Both the position numbers and the translations under genes were made by a program. From Halosolutus gelatinilyticus (lineage in GTDB: Archaea > Halobacteriota > Halobacteria > Halobacteriales > Natrialbaceae), in NCBI RefSeq assembly GCF_023028105.1, contig NZ_CP095491.1:3348001-3412000 (forward strand): 64,000 nucleotides of DNA, read 5' to 3'. The stretch's first letter is position 1, and each line of letters opens with the position of its first letter. The notes under the pieces are model-generated. The model saw only the letters and a program-made list of their open reading frames with translations. It was not told where the DNA came from and did not search any database. Below, in pieces: positions 45,391 through 54,768 of this stretch.

Positions 45391-46296
45391 TTACTCCCGG
45401 GCGAACAACGCCCGGAACCGGGACCGAAGCGTCGAGAGTAATGACCCGCTCTCGGCCCCCTCGGCGGCCGCCTCCTCCGCGCGTTTCTGTTCGCGGAGTT
45501 CTTTCAACTTCTGCGTCTGCTCGTCGACCGTTGAGCTGGACGTCGTCGTCTTCGTCTCGCCGCCTTTCAGGCCCTTGAGTCCGGCGACTTGCGCGTCGAC
45601 GCCGGTCGATCGAGTCTTCTTCGCGACGGTGTCGACGTCGACGTCGATGTCGTCGAACTCGTCGTTCGAGAAGTTCAGACGCGTATGATCCGTCTTCTCG
45701 ACGCCGCCCCACGAGAGGTCGACGCCCTCCATCGCGCCGTCGATATCTCGCCGGATCTCCTCGTCGGTGTACGATTCGTCCTCGGATTCGTCGTCGGCCG
45801 CTTCGACCCGTTCGACGGTGCGAGCCATGTCGAGGTAATGGGCGATCAGCGCCGCGCCGGTCGACGCCGTGATCGAGGCGAGTCCCACGGCGTAGACCGC
45901 AACGACCTCCGCGGTGTAGTCGGCGTTGTAGCCGTTCCAGTCGACCGGGTAGGCGTAGAGGAAAGCGCCGACAGCCACGATCGTCACGAGGACACCGGCG
46001 ATCGACGCGTACAGGACGCGACGCTCCGAGGGGAGCAGGACGACGATCCCGAGCATCAGGATCGGAAGCGAAACCATCGCCACCGCGTACGCGGGCTCCG
46101 CCCACGTGAGATGTGCCGGTGAACGTGGCTCGAACGTGCTGCTCCACAGGTACAGGAGCAGTGCGACGATTGCAAGGCCGATCCCACCGAGGAACAGTCC
46201 GAAGCCGAGGTAGACGTCCGTTCGATCCTCCGGTTCGCCGATGTACTGGCGATAGAGATCGAAGAGGTAGCCGCTCGGGCGCCGTTCCGCTGTCAT
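45391..46296 (-). CDS. Membrane protein next to salactin, DUF7139-like
   Basis: 301 residues from ATG 46296 (a GTG two codons earlier is possible). About five helices fill residues 28-160, followed by a cytoplasmic acidic segment (about 165-225) and a charged helical tail (TQKLKELREQKRAEEAAAEG). I know it only as a haloarchaeal family of unknown function. Its place upstream of the actin homologue makes it a candidate membrane anchor or regulator of the filament, an inference that rests on position alone. Confidence 0.72.
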   Translation of the reverse strand: MTAERRPSGYLFDLYRQYIGEPEDRTDVYLGFGLFLGGIGLAIVALLLYLWSSTFEPRSPAHLTWAEPAYAVAMVSLPILMLGIVVLLPSERRVLYASIAGVLVTIVAVGAFLYAYPVDWNGYNADYTAEVVAVYAVGLASITASTGAALIAHYLDMARTVERVEAADDESEDESYTDEEIRRDIDGAMEGVDLSWGGVEKTDHTRLNFSNDEFDDIDVDVDTVAKKTRSTGVDAQVAGLKGLKGGETKTTTSSSTVDEQTQKLKELREQKRAEEAAAEGAESGSLLSTLRSRFRALFARE

Positions 46297-46484
46297 AGGC
46301 ACCCGGTTTACACTCCAGTACTATGACTGTTGGGTCGAATAACGTGTTTTTCGTTCGTTATGTTATCGGAGCCGCAGCCGTCTCGCGATCGCTCGTCCGA
46401 TCGACCTGATAGGCGATCTGAACTATCGGCTCGGATAAAATACTTTGATACGGAGGTAGTCGGTACGTTGTCTCACAGCAATAA

Positions 46485-47087
46485 ATGCCGGACGACACGT
46501 ACACCGTCCTCGTCGTCGCCGACGAGCCAGGCGTCGTCGAGCAGTTCGAAGGCTGGCTCTCGGATCGGTACCGAGTGACAACGGTGATCGACGGTGACGG
46601 CACCCGCGAGGACCTCGACGACGTCGACGTCGCGCTCCTCGATCGGGTCTTTCCGGCCCCGTCCGGCGACGTACTCGCCCGGGAGATCGATCGGCGGGAA
46701 CGCGACCGAACGATCGCGTTGGCCGGCACCGTCGAACCGGAGACGGACGTTCTGCGCGTCACCTGTCACGAATCCCTCGACGATCCCGTCGAACGGGACG
46801 AACTCGTCGAGATCGTCGAGCGCCTTCGCAGCCGCGCCCGATACGACGATCGACTCGCCGAGTGTGCGAACCTCGCGGCCGAGCGCGCCGCGCTCGAGGC
46901 GGCTCGCTCCCGATCGGAACTCGAACGCGACGAGGAGTACCAGGAACTCTGCCGTCGTATCGCCGTTCTCCTCGACGACCTGAACGACGCGACGACGGAG
47001 TTCGACGCCGAGGATTTCCGGGCCGCCTTCGAGACGCCCGATTTCGCCGGCCGCCCGCGCGTGCAGCGGACCACCTGGCTCCCGTGA
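46485..47087 (+). CDS. Degenerate HalX response-regulator-like protein
   Basis: 200 residues. It keeps the receiver fold, with Asp53 in VALLDRVFP, and a C-terminal HalX domain (about 118-180). But the conserved Lys before Pro is Asp100 (SLDDPVERDEL), and the first acidic pair is reduced to ADEPG. Both positions are needed for normal phospho-signalling, so it is probably phosphorylation-independent or inactive as a switch. Compare the intact HalX protein at 8525-9112. Confidence 0.82.
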   Translation: MPDDTYTVLVVADEPGVVEQFEGWLSDRYRVTTVIDGDGTREDLDDVDVALLDRVFPAPSGDVLAREIDRRERDRTIALAGTVEPETDVLRVTCHESLDDPVERDELVEIVERLRSRARYDDRLAECANLAAERAALEAARSRSELERDEEYQELCRRIAVLLDDLNDATTEFDAEDFRAAFETPDFAGRPRVQRTTWLP

Positions 47088-47240
47088 CGGCGTCGTTCGC
47101 GCCGATCGTCGGTATCGAACCGAATACGGTTCCGACGCCGATACCGAGAGTCCCGAGCGGTGCGGTCCGCGCCACGGTATTCGAGCGCGGTCGGTCCCCG
47201 AAGCGTCGGCGTTATACGTCCGAGGCCATAATGTGGGCCA

Positions 47241-48287
47241 ATGAGCCAGGAGCCGGAGTACAGCGAGGGGGACCTCAGGAACACGGGAATGCGTCTCAAG
47301 CACGATCGCGAGTGGGACTACGAACTCGAACAGATCGTCGACGCGATCGAGGAGCGAGACGCCGCGAAGGTCGGGCTCCAGTTCCCCGAGGGGCTGAAGC
47401 GACGGGGGCCGGCCGTCGCCGACGATCTCCGGGAACTGACCGACGACGTGACGTTCATGCTCTCGGGCCAGCCGTGCTACGGGGCCTGCGACCTCGACAC
47501 CTACCTGATGAAACGTACCGACGTGTTCGTCCACTTCGGCCACTCGCCGATGAAGGACACGGACAAGGTGATCTACGTCCCCCTGTTCTCGAACGTCGAC
47601 GTCACGCCGATCATGAAGGAGGCACTCGACACCCTCGAACCGCCCGAAGAGACCGGCGGCGTCGGCCTCGTCACCACGGCCCAGCACATGAACCGCTACG
47701 AGGAGATGCGGGAGTTCCTCGAAGAACGGGGCTACGAAGTTCACAGCCGTCGCGGCGACGATCGGCTGACCCACGAGGGGCAGGTGCTCGGGTGCAACTA
47801 CGCGAGCGCGGACGTGCCCGCGGATCAGGTCCTCTACGTCGGCGGCGGGAAGTTCCACCCGCTCGGGCTGGCGATGGAACACCCCGACAAGCACGTCGTC
47901 ATCGCCGATCCGGTCAACAACGTCGTCACCGTCGCCGACACGGAGAAGTTCCTGAAACAGCGCTACGGCGCCGTCCACCGGGCGATGGACGCCGAGAAGT
48001 GGGGCGTGATCTTCTGCACCAAGATCGGGCAGGGCCGCTGGGAGACCGCCCAGGAGATCCTCGCGGACAACGACGACGCCTACCTCATCACGATGGACGA
48101 GGTGACGCCCGATCGCCTGCGGAACTTCGACATGGACGCGTTCGTCAACACCGGCTGTCCGCGGATTACGACCGACGACGGTCCGCGATTCCACAAGCCG
48201 ATGCTCACGCCGGGCGAGTACCGGATCGCCGTGGGCGACGAACCGCTCGACAGCCTCTCGTTCGACACCTTCCACGGCACCTGGTAA
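47241..48287 (+). CDS. dph2: Diphthamide synthase subunit Dph2
   Basis: 348 residues. Non-canonical radical-SAM enzyme that transfers the aminocarboxypropyl group to a histidine of elongation factor 2, the first step of diphthamide. The three cluster-binding cysteines are in GQPCYGACD, VLGCNYASA and NTGCPRITTDD. Length and order match archaeal Dph2, which acts as a homodimer. Confidence 0.96.
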   Translation: MSQEPEYSEGDLRNTGMRLKHDREWDYELEQIVDAIEERDAAKVGLQFPEGLKRRGPAVADDLRELTDDVTFMLSGQPCYGACDLDTYLMKRTDVFVHFGHSPMKDTDKVIYVPLFSNVDVTPIMKEALDTLEPPEETGGVGLVTTAQHMNRYEEMREFLEERGYEVHSRRGDDRLTHEGQVLGCNYASADVPADQVLYVGGGKFHPLGLAMEHPDKHVVIADPVNNVVTVADTEKFLKQRYGAVHRAMDAEKWGVIFCTKIGQGRWETAQEILADNDDAYLITMDEVTPDRLRNFDMDAFVNTGCPRITTDDGPRFHKPMLTPGEYRIAVGDEPLDSLSFDTFHGTW

Positions 48288-48503
48288 GCGACGTCGAGAA
48301 CCCGCGTCACGATTCGCTGAGTTTCGTCGCGAAGTGACGGTCGTTCGAGTATGAGATTGTGTCCTTTTACACGAAACCGAATATCGAACGGGTGGAAAAA
48401 CAGAGATATTAATTCAATTATCCTATTCTTCCCAGTAACTGATGGATGATCCCAAACTTCTTTGGAGGAGTACTTTTGCCCGAACCGACCCGAGCAGTAG
48501 TCG

Positions 48504-49238
48504 ATGACTAACTCGGAAATCGCGGACCGATCGGCGCAGTCCCTGAACACGGTGTATCGGGCCATGGCGTCCCCCCGACGGCGCGAAATCGTTCGTTTCG
48601 TCGCCGAACGGTCACCGGCCCCGGTCGGGAAAGACGAGCTTAGTCGCCGGGTCGCAGCGGTACTGACTGATAGCCGTACCGACGACGATCGGCGCGTCAG
48701 GGTCGAACTCCACCACCGCGACCTACCGGCGCTGAAGAACGCCGGCGTAATCGCGGAGACCGACGATGGAGGCGTCGTCGCCACCGACCACTGGGCGTTC
48801 GAGACGACGGCCCTCACAAAAACCTTCGCCGACGAACCGCCCGGCGAGCTCGATGCGGTGTTCGGGGCGATCGCCGACGAACGGCGGCGCGCGATCCTGT
48901 GTACGCTCGAAGCCCGAGATCAGCCCGTCTCGACGCAAGCACTCGCGAGGGCGGTCGCAGAACGCGAGACCGGGGCCGCTCCGGATTCGATCCCGGCCGA
49001 CCGCGTCGATCGAGTGCTCGCTTCGCTCGTTCACGTCCACCTCCCGGCGCTCGCCGACGCTGACCTCGTCGCGTACGATATCGACGAGTCCCGCGTCGCC
49101 TACGAGGGCCACCCCATGCTCCGCGACGAGTGGCCTGGTCTGGACGATCCCGAAGCGCACGATCGCTTGCGCGCGTCGCGCAACGCGATGACGGCGCTCG
49201 TCGCGCGAGTTGCGGGTTTCGCGCGATCCGGCGACTGA
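48504..49238 (+). CDS. Protein with two winged-helix (DUF7344-like) repeats
   Basis: 244 residues in two similar halves. The first (about 15-100) contains LNTVYRAMASPRRREIVRFV and LHHRDLPALKNAGVI; the second (about 110-205) contains ELDAVFGAIADERRRAILCTL and LVHVHLPALADADLV. Each half is a winged helix of the haloarchaeal type often called DUF7344. Likely a DNA-binding regulator with pseudo-dimeric symmetry. Upstream DNA (48360-48460) is AT-rich. Target unknown. Confidence 0.82.
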   Translation: MTNSEIADRSAQSLNTVYRAMASPRRREIVRFVAERSPAPVGKDELSRRVAAVLTDSRTDDDRRVRVELHHRDLPALKNAGVIAETDDGGVVATDHWAFETTALTKTFADEPPGELDAVFGAIADERRRAILCTLEARDQPVSTQALARAVAERETGAAPDSIPADRVDRVLASLVHVHLPALADADLVAYDIDESRVAYEGHPMLRDEWPGLDDPEAHDRLRASRNAMTALVARVAGFARSGD

Positions 49239-49332
49239 AGAACGAAGCGTCCACCGGTGCTCGCGCCCGCCGCGATTCGTCGCTCGATCGGTAACAACAA
49301 CACTTACGCGGTCGCTGTACGCACTCCCCGGT

Positions 49333-50169
49333 ATGACGCAGATCCAGAGCGACTGGGGAGACTGGTTGGTTCGCGACGTCGAAGACGCCGACCCGGACGG
49401 GGTGGCGATCTGGTACCTCGGCTGCAACGGCTTCGTGCTGAAAGGACGCGAGGGGACGACGATCTTCATCGATCCGTACGTCGGACTCGGCGATCCGCCA
49501 CGGACCGTCCGGATGATCCCCGTGCCGTTCGACCCGGCCGACGTCGCCGAGGCGGACGCCGTGCTCGCGACGCACGAACACACCGATCACGTCGACGGCC
49601 CGAGCCAGGGACCACTCCTCGCGAACGCGGGCGCAACCCTCTACGCCCCCGACGATAGCCTCGCGGTCGCGCGCGAAGAACACTGGACCGACGAGTGGGA
49701 CGTCGGCGAGGACCAGTTCGCCGACGTCGCCGAAGGCGATACCGTCGAGATCGGGGAGTTCACGCTCCACGTCGAGGACGCGTTCGACCCCGACGCCACC
49801 CACCCGGTGAGCTACGTACTCGAACACGACGCCGGGACGTTCTTCCACGGCGGCGACACCAAACCGTCCGACGAGTTCGAACGTATCGGCGAGCAGTACG
49901 ACATCGATCTCGGCGTCCTCGCGTTCGGAACCGTGGGACGGATTCCGGACAAGGAAACTCGGGAACCCGAGCGAACCCGCTGGTACAACGACGAAAACCA
50001 GATCGTCGAGGCCGCCGCCGACCTGCGGCTCGATCGACTCCTTCCGAGTCACTGGGACATGTGGCGCGGGCTCACCTCGGATCCGAAAGTGCTCCACCAC
50101 CACGCGAAGTCATTCGAGTACCCGCGCCGACTCGAGGTCGTCGAGATCGGCGATCGCGTCGATCTCTAG
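49333..50169 (+). CDS. Metallo-beta-lactamase-fold hydrolase, UlaG-like
   Basis: 278 residues from ATG 49333. HEHTDHVDGPSQG is the metal motif HxHxDH, with further metal ligands in FHGGDTKPS and the late PSHWDMWRG. This is close to the UlaG/L-ascorbate-6-phosphate lactonase branch of the superfamily. The substrate is unknown. No sugar-acid genes lie beside it. Confidence 0.85.
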   Translation: MTQIQSDWGDWLVRDVEDADPDGVAIWYLGCNGFVLKGREGTTIFIDPYVGLGDPPRTVRMIPVPFDPADVAEADAVLATHEHTDHVDGPSQGPLLANAGATLYAPDDSLAVAREEHWTDEWDVGEDQFADVAEGDTVEIGEFTLHVEDAFDPDATHPVSYVLEHDAGTFFHGGDTKPSDEFERIGEQYDIDLGVLAFGTVGRIPDKETREPERTRWYNDENQIVEAAADLRLDRLLPSHWDMWRGLTSDPKVLHHHAKSFEYPRRLEVVEIGDRVDL

Positions 50170-50213
50170 GGGCTCGAAGGGGAACCGTTCCGAATTCGAG
50201 ATCCTCCGTACAA

Positions 50214-50219
50214 TTTATA
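50214..50219 (+). promoter_or_regulatory. TATA box of the coiled-coil protein gene
   Basis: TTTATA 26-31 bases before ATG 50245; leaderless spacing. The DNA just before it is the end of the hydrolase gene region. Confidence 0.5.
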
Positions 50220-50244
50220 GTAGTGGTATGGTAACGTTGGGTTC

Positions 50245-52002
50245 ATGAGTAGCACCGCCGACACGGACGACGTGATCGAGGTCAGCGCCGATGGGTTGAC
50301 GGTCCGGAAAACCTTCACGGCGGATGAGTTTCCCGTCCCTGCGATCCGGTTCGAGATCCACTCGGATCACGACGACGACGTCAGGTTCCGACTCTCCGAA
50401 GATATCCCCGAATCGTTTCCGATGGACAGGGTGGGGTTCCACCCGGACTACTACAGCGAGGACTGGACCGCGTTCCAGGACAACCACGTCGAGTTCACCG
50501 GCACGATCGAGCCGGACGGGGAACTCGTCACGGTGTACGGCATCCGGATCGACGACGAAAGCGAGGCGACGGAGTTCCTCGCAGACCCGGCGATCGTCGA
50601 AGTCGACCCGGGCGAGGAGAGCGGTTCGGACGCCGACGAGGTCGACGACGACGTCATCGGCAGCATCGTCTCCGACGATCGGAACCAGCCCGTAAAGGAC
50701 ATGCTCTCTGGTGAGTCAACCACAGTTCCGGGTCTCGAGGACGACCCGAGAGACGACGAGCCGACTGGAGCCGATAGCGACGAGTCCGCCCTCGGAGACG
50801 CGGACGGGGAACTCGATCTCGATCTCAGCGACGTCGATCCCGAACCCGAACCGGTGGACGCCGCGGATGACGGCGAGGCGGACGACGAGACGCCGGACAT
50901 CGATCTCGGGTTCGACGACGACGAGATTCCGGAACCCGGCGACGATCCGGCGGACGCTGGCGACGATGATGACGCCGGATCGGACGGCGTCGAAATCGAT
51001 CTCGAATTCGACGAGTCGGACGCCCACGACGTCGACGAGACGGGTTCGGAGGAGGCCGACGAGTCGATCGATCTCGAAGCGGACGACACTCACGACGCCG
51101 TCGGCGACGAGTCGCCCGAGGACGAGATCGACGAACCCGAGATCGACCTCGATCTCGAAGCGGCAGCGGCCGACGTCGACGAACCGGAGACGGACGCGGA
51201 GGAAGTCGACGGATCGAGCCACCCCGAGGCGGACCCGGACGCCGCGTCCGAGCAGGAGCCCGAACAGACGGTCACGATCGACGTCGGCGGTACGGAACCG
51301 GAGTCTGACGGGGCGTCCGACGCCGAATCCGGCGACGGCGCGCACCCGGATGCGAACGAGACGGATACCGACGTCGAGGAATCCGACCTCGCGATCGACG
51401 ACGAATCGGCGCCCGCCCCCGACTCGGCCGAATCGATCGCCGCGCGTCTCGCCGCGGAGCTCCGAAACGACGAGGTCGACGACGACGATCTCGAGGTGCT
51501 CCGAGCCGAGCTCGAGGTCGAACTCACCGGGTCCGACGTGGCGAAGGTCGATCACCTCCAGTCGCGGATCGAGGAGGTCGCCGCGTACACCGACGCGCTC
51601 GAGGCGTTTCTCGACGAACACGGTACCGGCGACCAGTTGATCGAGGAGTTCAAGGAGCGACTCGCCGATTTCGAATCCGACCTCGGCGCGATGGACGAGC
51701 GCCTCACCGACACCGAAGACCACGTTCTCGACGTCGAGACCGATCTCGTCGACCGGGCCGATACCATCGAAACCGATCTCGAAGACGTCGCGGACGACGT
51801 CGCGACGATCGACGACGACGTCGACGACCTCGAAGGCGACGTGGATACCCTCGAAACCGACGTGAACGACCTCGACGAGAACGTCGACGAACTGGGATCC
51901 GACCTCGACGATCTCGAGGGCGAACTGGAGGCGGTTCGCGAGGACGTCACCGACATTCAGTCCTGGCGCGATCAGCTCGGGTCGATGTTCTCCGACAGCT
52001 GA
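50245..52002 (+). CDS. Large acidic coiled-coil protein
   Basis: 585 residues in three parts. A beta-rich N-terminal domain (about 8-125: VSADGLTVRKTFTADEFPVPAIRFEI ... EFLADPAIVEVD) is followed by about 265 residues of Asp/Glu/Ser-rich, probably disordered, sequence (about 130-395). The last 190 residues are a long coiled coil with clear heptads (DDVDDLEGDVDTLETDV), ending in an amphipathic tail SWRDQLGSMFSDS. No catalytic motif. It may be a scaffold or chromosome/cell-structure protein; that is a guess from architecture only. Confidence 0.75.
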   Translation: MSSTADTDDVIEVSADGLTVRKTFTADEFPVPAIRFEIHSDHDDDVRFRLSEDIPESFPMDRVGFHPDYYSEDWTAFQDNHVEFTGTIEPDGELVTVYGIRIDDESEATEFLADPAIVEVDPGEESGSDADEVDDDVIGSIVSDDRNQPVKDMLSGESTTVPGLEDDPRDDEPTGADSDESALGDADGELDLDLSDVDPEPEPVDAADDGEADDETPDIDLGFDDDEIPEPGDDPADAGDDDDAGSDGVEIDLEFDESDAHDVDETGSEEADESIDLEADDTHDAVGDESPEDEIDEPEIDLDLEAAAADVDEPETDAEEVDGSSHPEADPDAASEQEPEQTVTIDVGGTEPESDGASDAESGDGAHPDANETDTDVEESDLAIDDESAPAPDSAESIAARLAAELRNDEVDDDDLEVLRAELEVELTGSDVAKVDHLQSRIEEVAAYTDALEAFLDEHGTGDQLIEEFKERLADFESDLGAMDERLTDTEDHVLDVETDLVDRADTIETDLEDVADDVATIDDDVDDLEGDVDTLETDVNDLDENVDELGSDLDDLEGELEAVREDVTDIQSWRDQLGSMFSDS

Positions 52003-52054
52003 GCCGGTTCGCGAAACGCAACTCGTTTATCCGTCGCCTGTCGATGACTGACCG

Positions 52055-52981
52055 ATGGGCGAGACGATTCCGATCGCAATTCCGCGGAAGGGGCGGCCGC
52101 TCGAGTCAGTGTTTGACCGCCTCGCGGGGCGACTCGACGTTTCCGCTCTCGCGGACGACGTCACTTCGACGCTCCGACACGAAAAGGCGCTTACGAAGGG
52201 GACGGTCTCCCCCGACGAGGAGGACGTCTACCATCGTCTCGCCGCCTACAGCGCCGTCGACGATCCCACCGAACCGGAGTACACGCTCGTACGCGACGCC
52301 AGGGCCGGAAAGCCCCGGCGGATCGTCTTCGACAGCGTGACGATCCCGATCGGCGGCGTCGACGGCGTTCCCGACGGCACCGAGATCCAGTTGATCGGGC
52401 GCGAGGAGCCCTTTCGCGCGCTTCGCACGCACGAGTTCGCGCTCGGATTCGACAGCGCCGACCTCGTCCTCGAAGAGGTCGTCGAACTCCGACCGGAACC
52501 GCTCGATCGGATCGCGGACGTCAACGCTCGGATCAACCCCGCGGACACGGACGTGCGCGTGGTGACGGGACTCGGCGACACGGTGTATCACACCCTGATG
52601 GCCACCCCCGAAACGGTGCCCGCGTCGACGTCGCTCGATCGATCGTTCCTCGAGTCCTACGAGGGGCCGCTTTGCATCGAGCCGCGGTACGAGCGGCTCG
52701 TTCAAGCCGTGCTCGGAACCCGAACGCTCGACGGCGTCTCGTTCGAGTACCCGCCGGAAGGGACGGAAGAGGAAGCCGCGATCGCCGACGCCGGCGCGGG
52801 CGTCTACCTGACGATGACCGGATCGACCGCTCGCGAACACGGGCTGATACTCGGCGAGCAACTCTTCCCGAGCGAGACCGTCCTGCTTGAGAGTACGCCG
52901 GAAGTCACGGAGTCGATCGCCGCGGTTCGATCGCTGCTCGCGAACGGGACCGAAGAGACGGAACTCGCGGTCGAGCTGTGA
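52055..52981 (+). CDS. Conserved haloarchaeal protein of unknown function
   Basis: 308 residues, soluble. The N-terminus IPIAIPRKGRPLESVFDRL recalls the start of HisG (ATP phosphoribosyltransferase), and FALGFDSADLVLEEVVEL fits the same type-II periplasmic-binding fold, but catalytic HisG motifs are absent. It starts 52 bases after the coiled-coil gene on the same strand and may be co-transcribed with it. Function unknown. Confidence 0.7.
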   Translation: MGETIPIAIPRKGRPLESVFDRLAGRLDVSALADDVTSTLRHEKALTKGTVSPDEEDVYHRLAAYSAVDDPTEPEYTLVRDARAGKPRRIVFDSVTIPIGGVDGVPDGTEIQLIGREEPFRALRTHEFALGFDSADLVLEEVVELRPEPLDRIADVNARINPADTDVRVVTGLGDTVYHTLMATPETVPASTSLDRSFLESYEGPLCIEPRYERLVQAVLGTRTLDGVSFEYPPEGTEEEAAIADAGAGVYLTMTGSTAREHGLILGEQLFPSETVLLESTPEVTESIAAVRSLLANGTEETELAVEL

Positions 52982-53354
52982 GCGATCGCCGGCCGGGTGA
53001 ACCCGTCCCGTCCTCAATCGCCGCCGCAAACCTGCTCGAACGGTAGTCGCCGATTCTCGGGTTCCTCGTTACCCGCAGACGCTCCTCTCTGCTCGATCGA
53101 GTACCGAACGAAACGCCAAGATCCGAACAAACCGGAACGATGCGGAGCCGAACCGCCGGGAATCGGCCTTGGCGTGTCCGGCTCTACCCCGAAGTTAGAT
53201 ATATCGGAATATGGTTTATCGGTCCGATATCGGACGGGCTCGTTTTCGAACGAGACGGAACAGCGTCTGAAATCACCCAGTAATCAGGTCTCGCACGGTC
53301 GATCGACGGGTCGTCGAACCCGTAGAGAAACACGTTCTCTCGGAGCGCGAATCG
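52982..53354. other. Non-coding stretch of 373 bases between convergent genes
   Basis: Lies between the plus-strand unknown gene and the minus-strand recombinase. It contains a perfect 8-base inverted repeat at 53201-53230 in an AT-rich patch. No gene is seen. Confidence 0.6.
53201..53230. repeat. Inverted repeat next to the recombinase gene
   Basis: ATATCGGA, 14 bases, TCCGATAT. TATCGG occurs three times here (53202, 53217, 53228). It sits about 125 bases beyond the 3' end of the recombinase gene. Possible recombination or binding site; unproved. Confidence 0.4.
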
Positions 53355-54386
53355 TTACTCCGCCAGGGAGTAGATGTGTTCGAGATAGGTCTCGCGAACC
53401 CGATCGCCCCAGTTGTGGGTGTAGGTGTCGATCACGTCGCTCGCAACGTCGCCGCGGAGGTACTGGACGATCCCGCGATCGCCGGTCCGATCCCGGAGAT
53501 GGGTCGTGAAGAAGTGCCGGAAGTAGTGTGGCGTCACGTTCTCGGACGCGCCGCCGCCGGTTCTGTACCAGCCGGCGTCCCTGGCGTACATTTCGACGGT
53601 GTGATGGACGATATTAGGCGTTAGCCGTCGGCCCCACCGATCCGCCGTTCCGAGAAATAGCGGATCGGCCGATCGACCCGATTTTGGCGGCCGATCGGGA
53701 CGAATCGCGAGCCAGCGGACGAGCGCGTCCTTCAGTTCGTCGTCGATCGGAATGACAGTCTCTCGCTTTCGCTTGTTCGAGGCCTGACGGCGCTCACCGC
53801 CCGACTCGCGGCCGTAGGTGTGCTCCGACGAGACGAACAGCGAGTCCGGTCGCCCGGCGATGTGAGCGCGGGGCTGTCGCGTCTGGGCCTCGTGGTCGAG
53901 GTTGAGATCGATCAGGTCGAGATTGCACAGTTCGCCGGCTCGGATACCGGTTTTCAGCAGCGTGACGACGAGGGCGTGATGTAGCGGGTGGCGGATACCC
54001 GCGACGAACGATCGCATTTCCGGGAGCGTGATATCCCGTCGCGTCGGGTTCGCCTCGATCGACTCGGTCATCTCTTCGAGCACGACCGTCATCGGGTTCT
54101 CGTCCGCGTGGCCGACCCGCTCTAAGTAGCCGTAAAACCGGTTGAGATACGACGCGTAGGTCGCGACGGTACTCTCCGAGTGAGTCGAGCGAAGCTCGTG
54201 GATGTAGGCCATACAGTCCCGGTAACTCGCCTCCGCCGGCGCTTCGTCGAAGCGCTCCTCGAGGAACGCCTCGTAGTCGGTCAGCACCCGTTCATAGGCG
54301 GCTGCCGTCCGTTCGTTCCGGCCGTGGTGCTCGATGTCCTGGAGGAAGTACTCGACCGCATGAGTCCGCTGTGCGCCTTCACTCAT
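53355..54386 (-). CDS. Tyrosine recombinase, XerC/D-like
   Basis: 343 residues. N-terminal SAM-like core-binding domain (about 1-100), then the catalytic domain. Visible catalytic residues: Arg in KTGIRAGELCNL, the HxxR box HYFRHFF, and the nucleophile Tyr in TYLEHIYSLAE near the C-terminus. It overlaps the upstream DUF5805-type gene by 8 bases. This pairing is, as far as I know, conserved on haloarchaeal chromosomes. No att duplications, tRNA or prophage genes are seen nearby, so a housekeeping role is more likely than an element integrase. Confidence 0.9.
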   Translation of the reverse strand: MSEGAQRTHAVEYFLQDIEHHGRNERTAAAYERVLTDYEAFLEERFDEAPAEASYRDCMAYIHELRSTHSESTVATYASYLNRFYGYLERVGHADENPMTVVLEEMTESIEANPTRRDITLPEMRSFVAGIRHPLHHALVVTLLKTGIRAGELCNLDLIDLNLDHEAQTRQPRAHIAGRPDSLFVSSEHTYGRESGGERRQASNKRKRETVIPIDDELKDALVRWLAIRPDRPPKSGRSADPLFLGTADRWGRRLTPNIVHHTVEMYARDAGWYRTGGGASENVTPHYFRHFFTTHLRDRTGDRGIVQYLRGDVASDVIDTYTHNWGDRVRETYLEHIYSLAE

Positions 54387-54768
54387 CGTTCGTGAGCACG
54401 TATCCGCCGTCTCGGCCGCTGTACCGGACCAGGTTCTCGTCCTGGAGCCGCTGGAGCGTTGCGTCGAGTTCGTCTTCGACGTCGTCGATCAGCGCGTCGA
54501 CGAGGTCGTCCCAGCCGAGTGCACCCCGTCGATCGAGCACGGCGAGGATTCGGTCGTCGAACTCGTCGTCGCCGTCGGGCTCCGGCGCCGATTCTGTCCG
54601 GGTCGACTCGCCCGCAGACGGAACCTCGAACTCCCGGCGTCCGGCCTGGACCATCGTCCGAACGAACTCGCTCTGGCTCATCTCGAGTTCGTCGGCGTGC
54701 TCGCGCCAGTGCTCTTTCTGGTATCGCGGGACGTACGTCTTCACCGCGACTCGATCGTCGTCGGTCAT
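54379..54768 (-). CDS. DUF5805-type protein, RHH-like N-terminus plus winged helix
   Basis: 129 residues from ATG 54768. KTYVPRYQKEHWREHADELEMSQSEFVRTMVQAGRREF (about 9-46) looks like a ribbon-helix-helix segment. After a Ser/Glu-rich linker, the C-terminal half (DRILAVLDRRGALGWDDLVDAL ... RYSGRDGGYVLTNDE) forms a winged helix. It overlaps the recombinase gene by 8 bases, so it probably acts with it, for example as site recognition or accessory factor (inference). Confidence 0.8.
   Translation of the reverse strand: MTDDDRVAVKTYVPRYQKEHWREHADELEMSQSEFVRTMVQAGRREFEVPSAGESTRTESAPEPDGDDEFDDRILAVLDRRGALGWDDLVDALIDDVEDELDATLQRLQDENLVRYSGRDGGYVLTNDE

Noticed and set aside
50630-51430. Repeats in the acidic linker of the coiled-coil protein as a repeat array
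   Set aside because: They are low-complexity Asp/Glu codon runs without regular period or spacers; not a CRISPR or tandem repeat.
53355-54386. Integrase as a sign of a provirus or genomic island
   Set aside because: No tRNA, attachment-site duplication, virus genes or other mobile genes are nearby, and the partner gene suggests a resident chromosomal pair.
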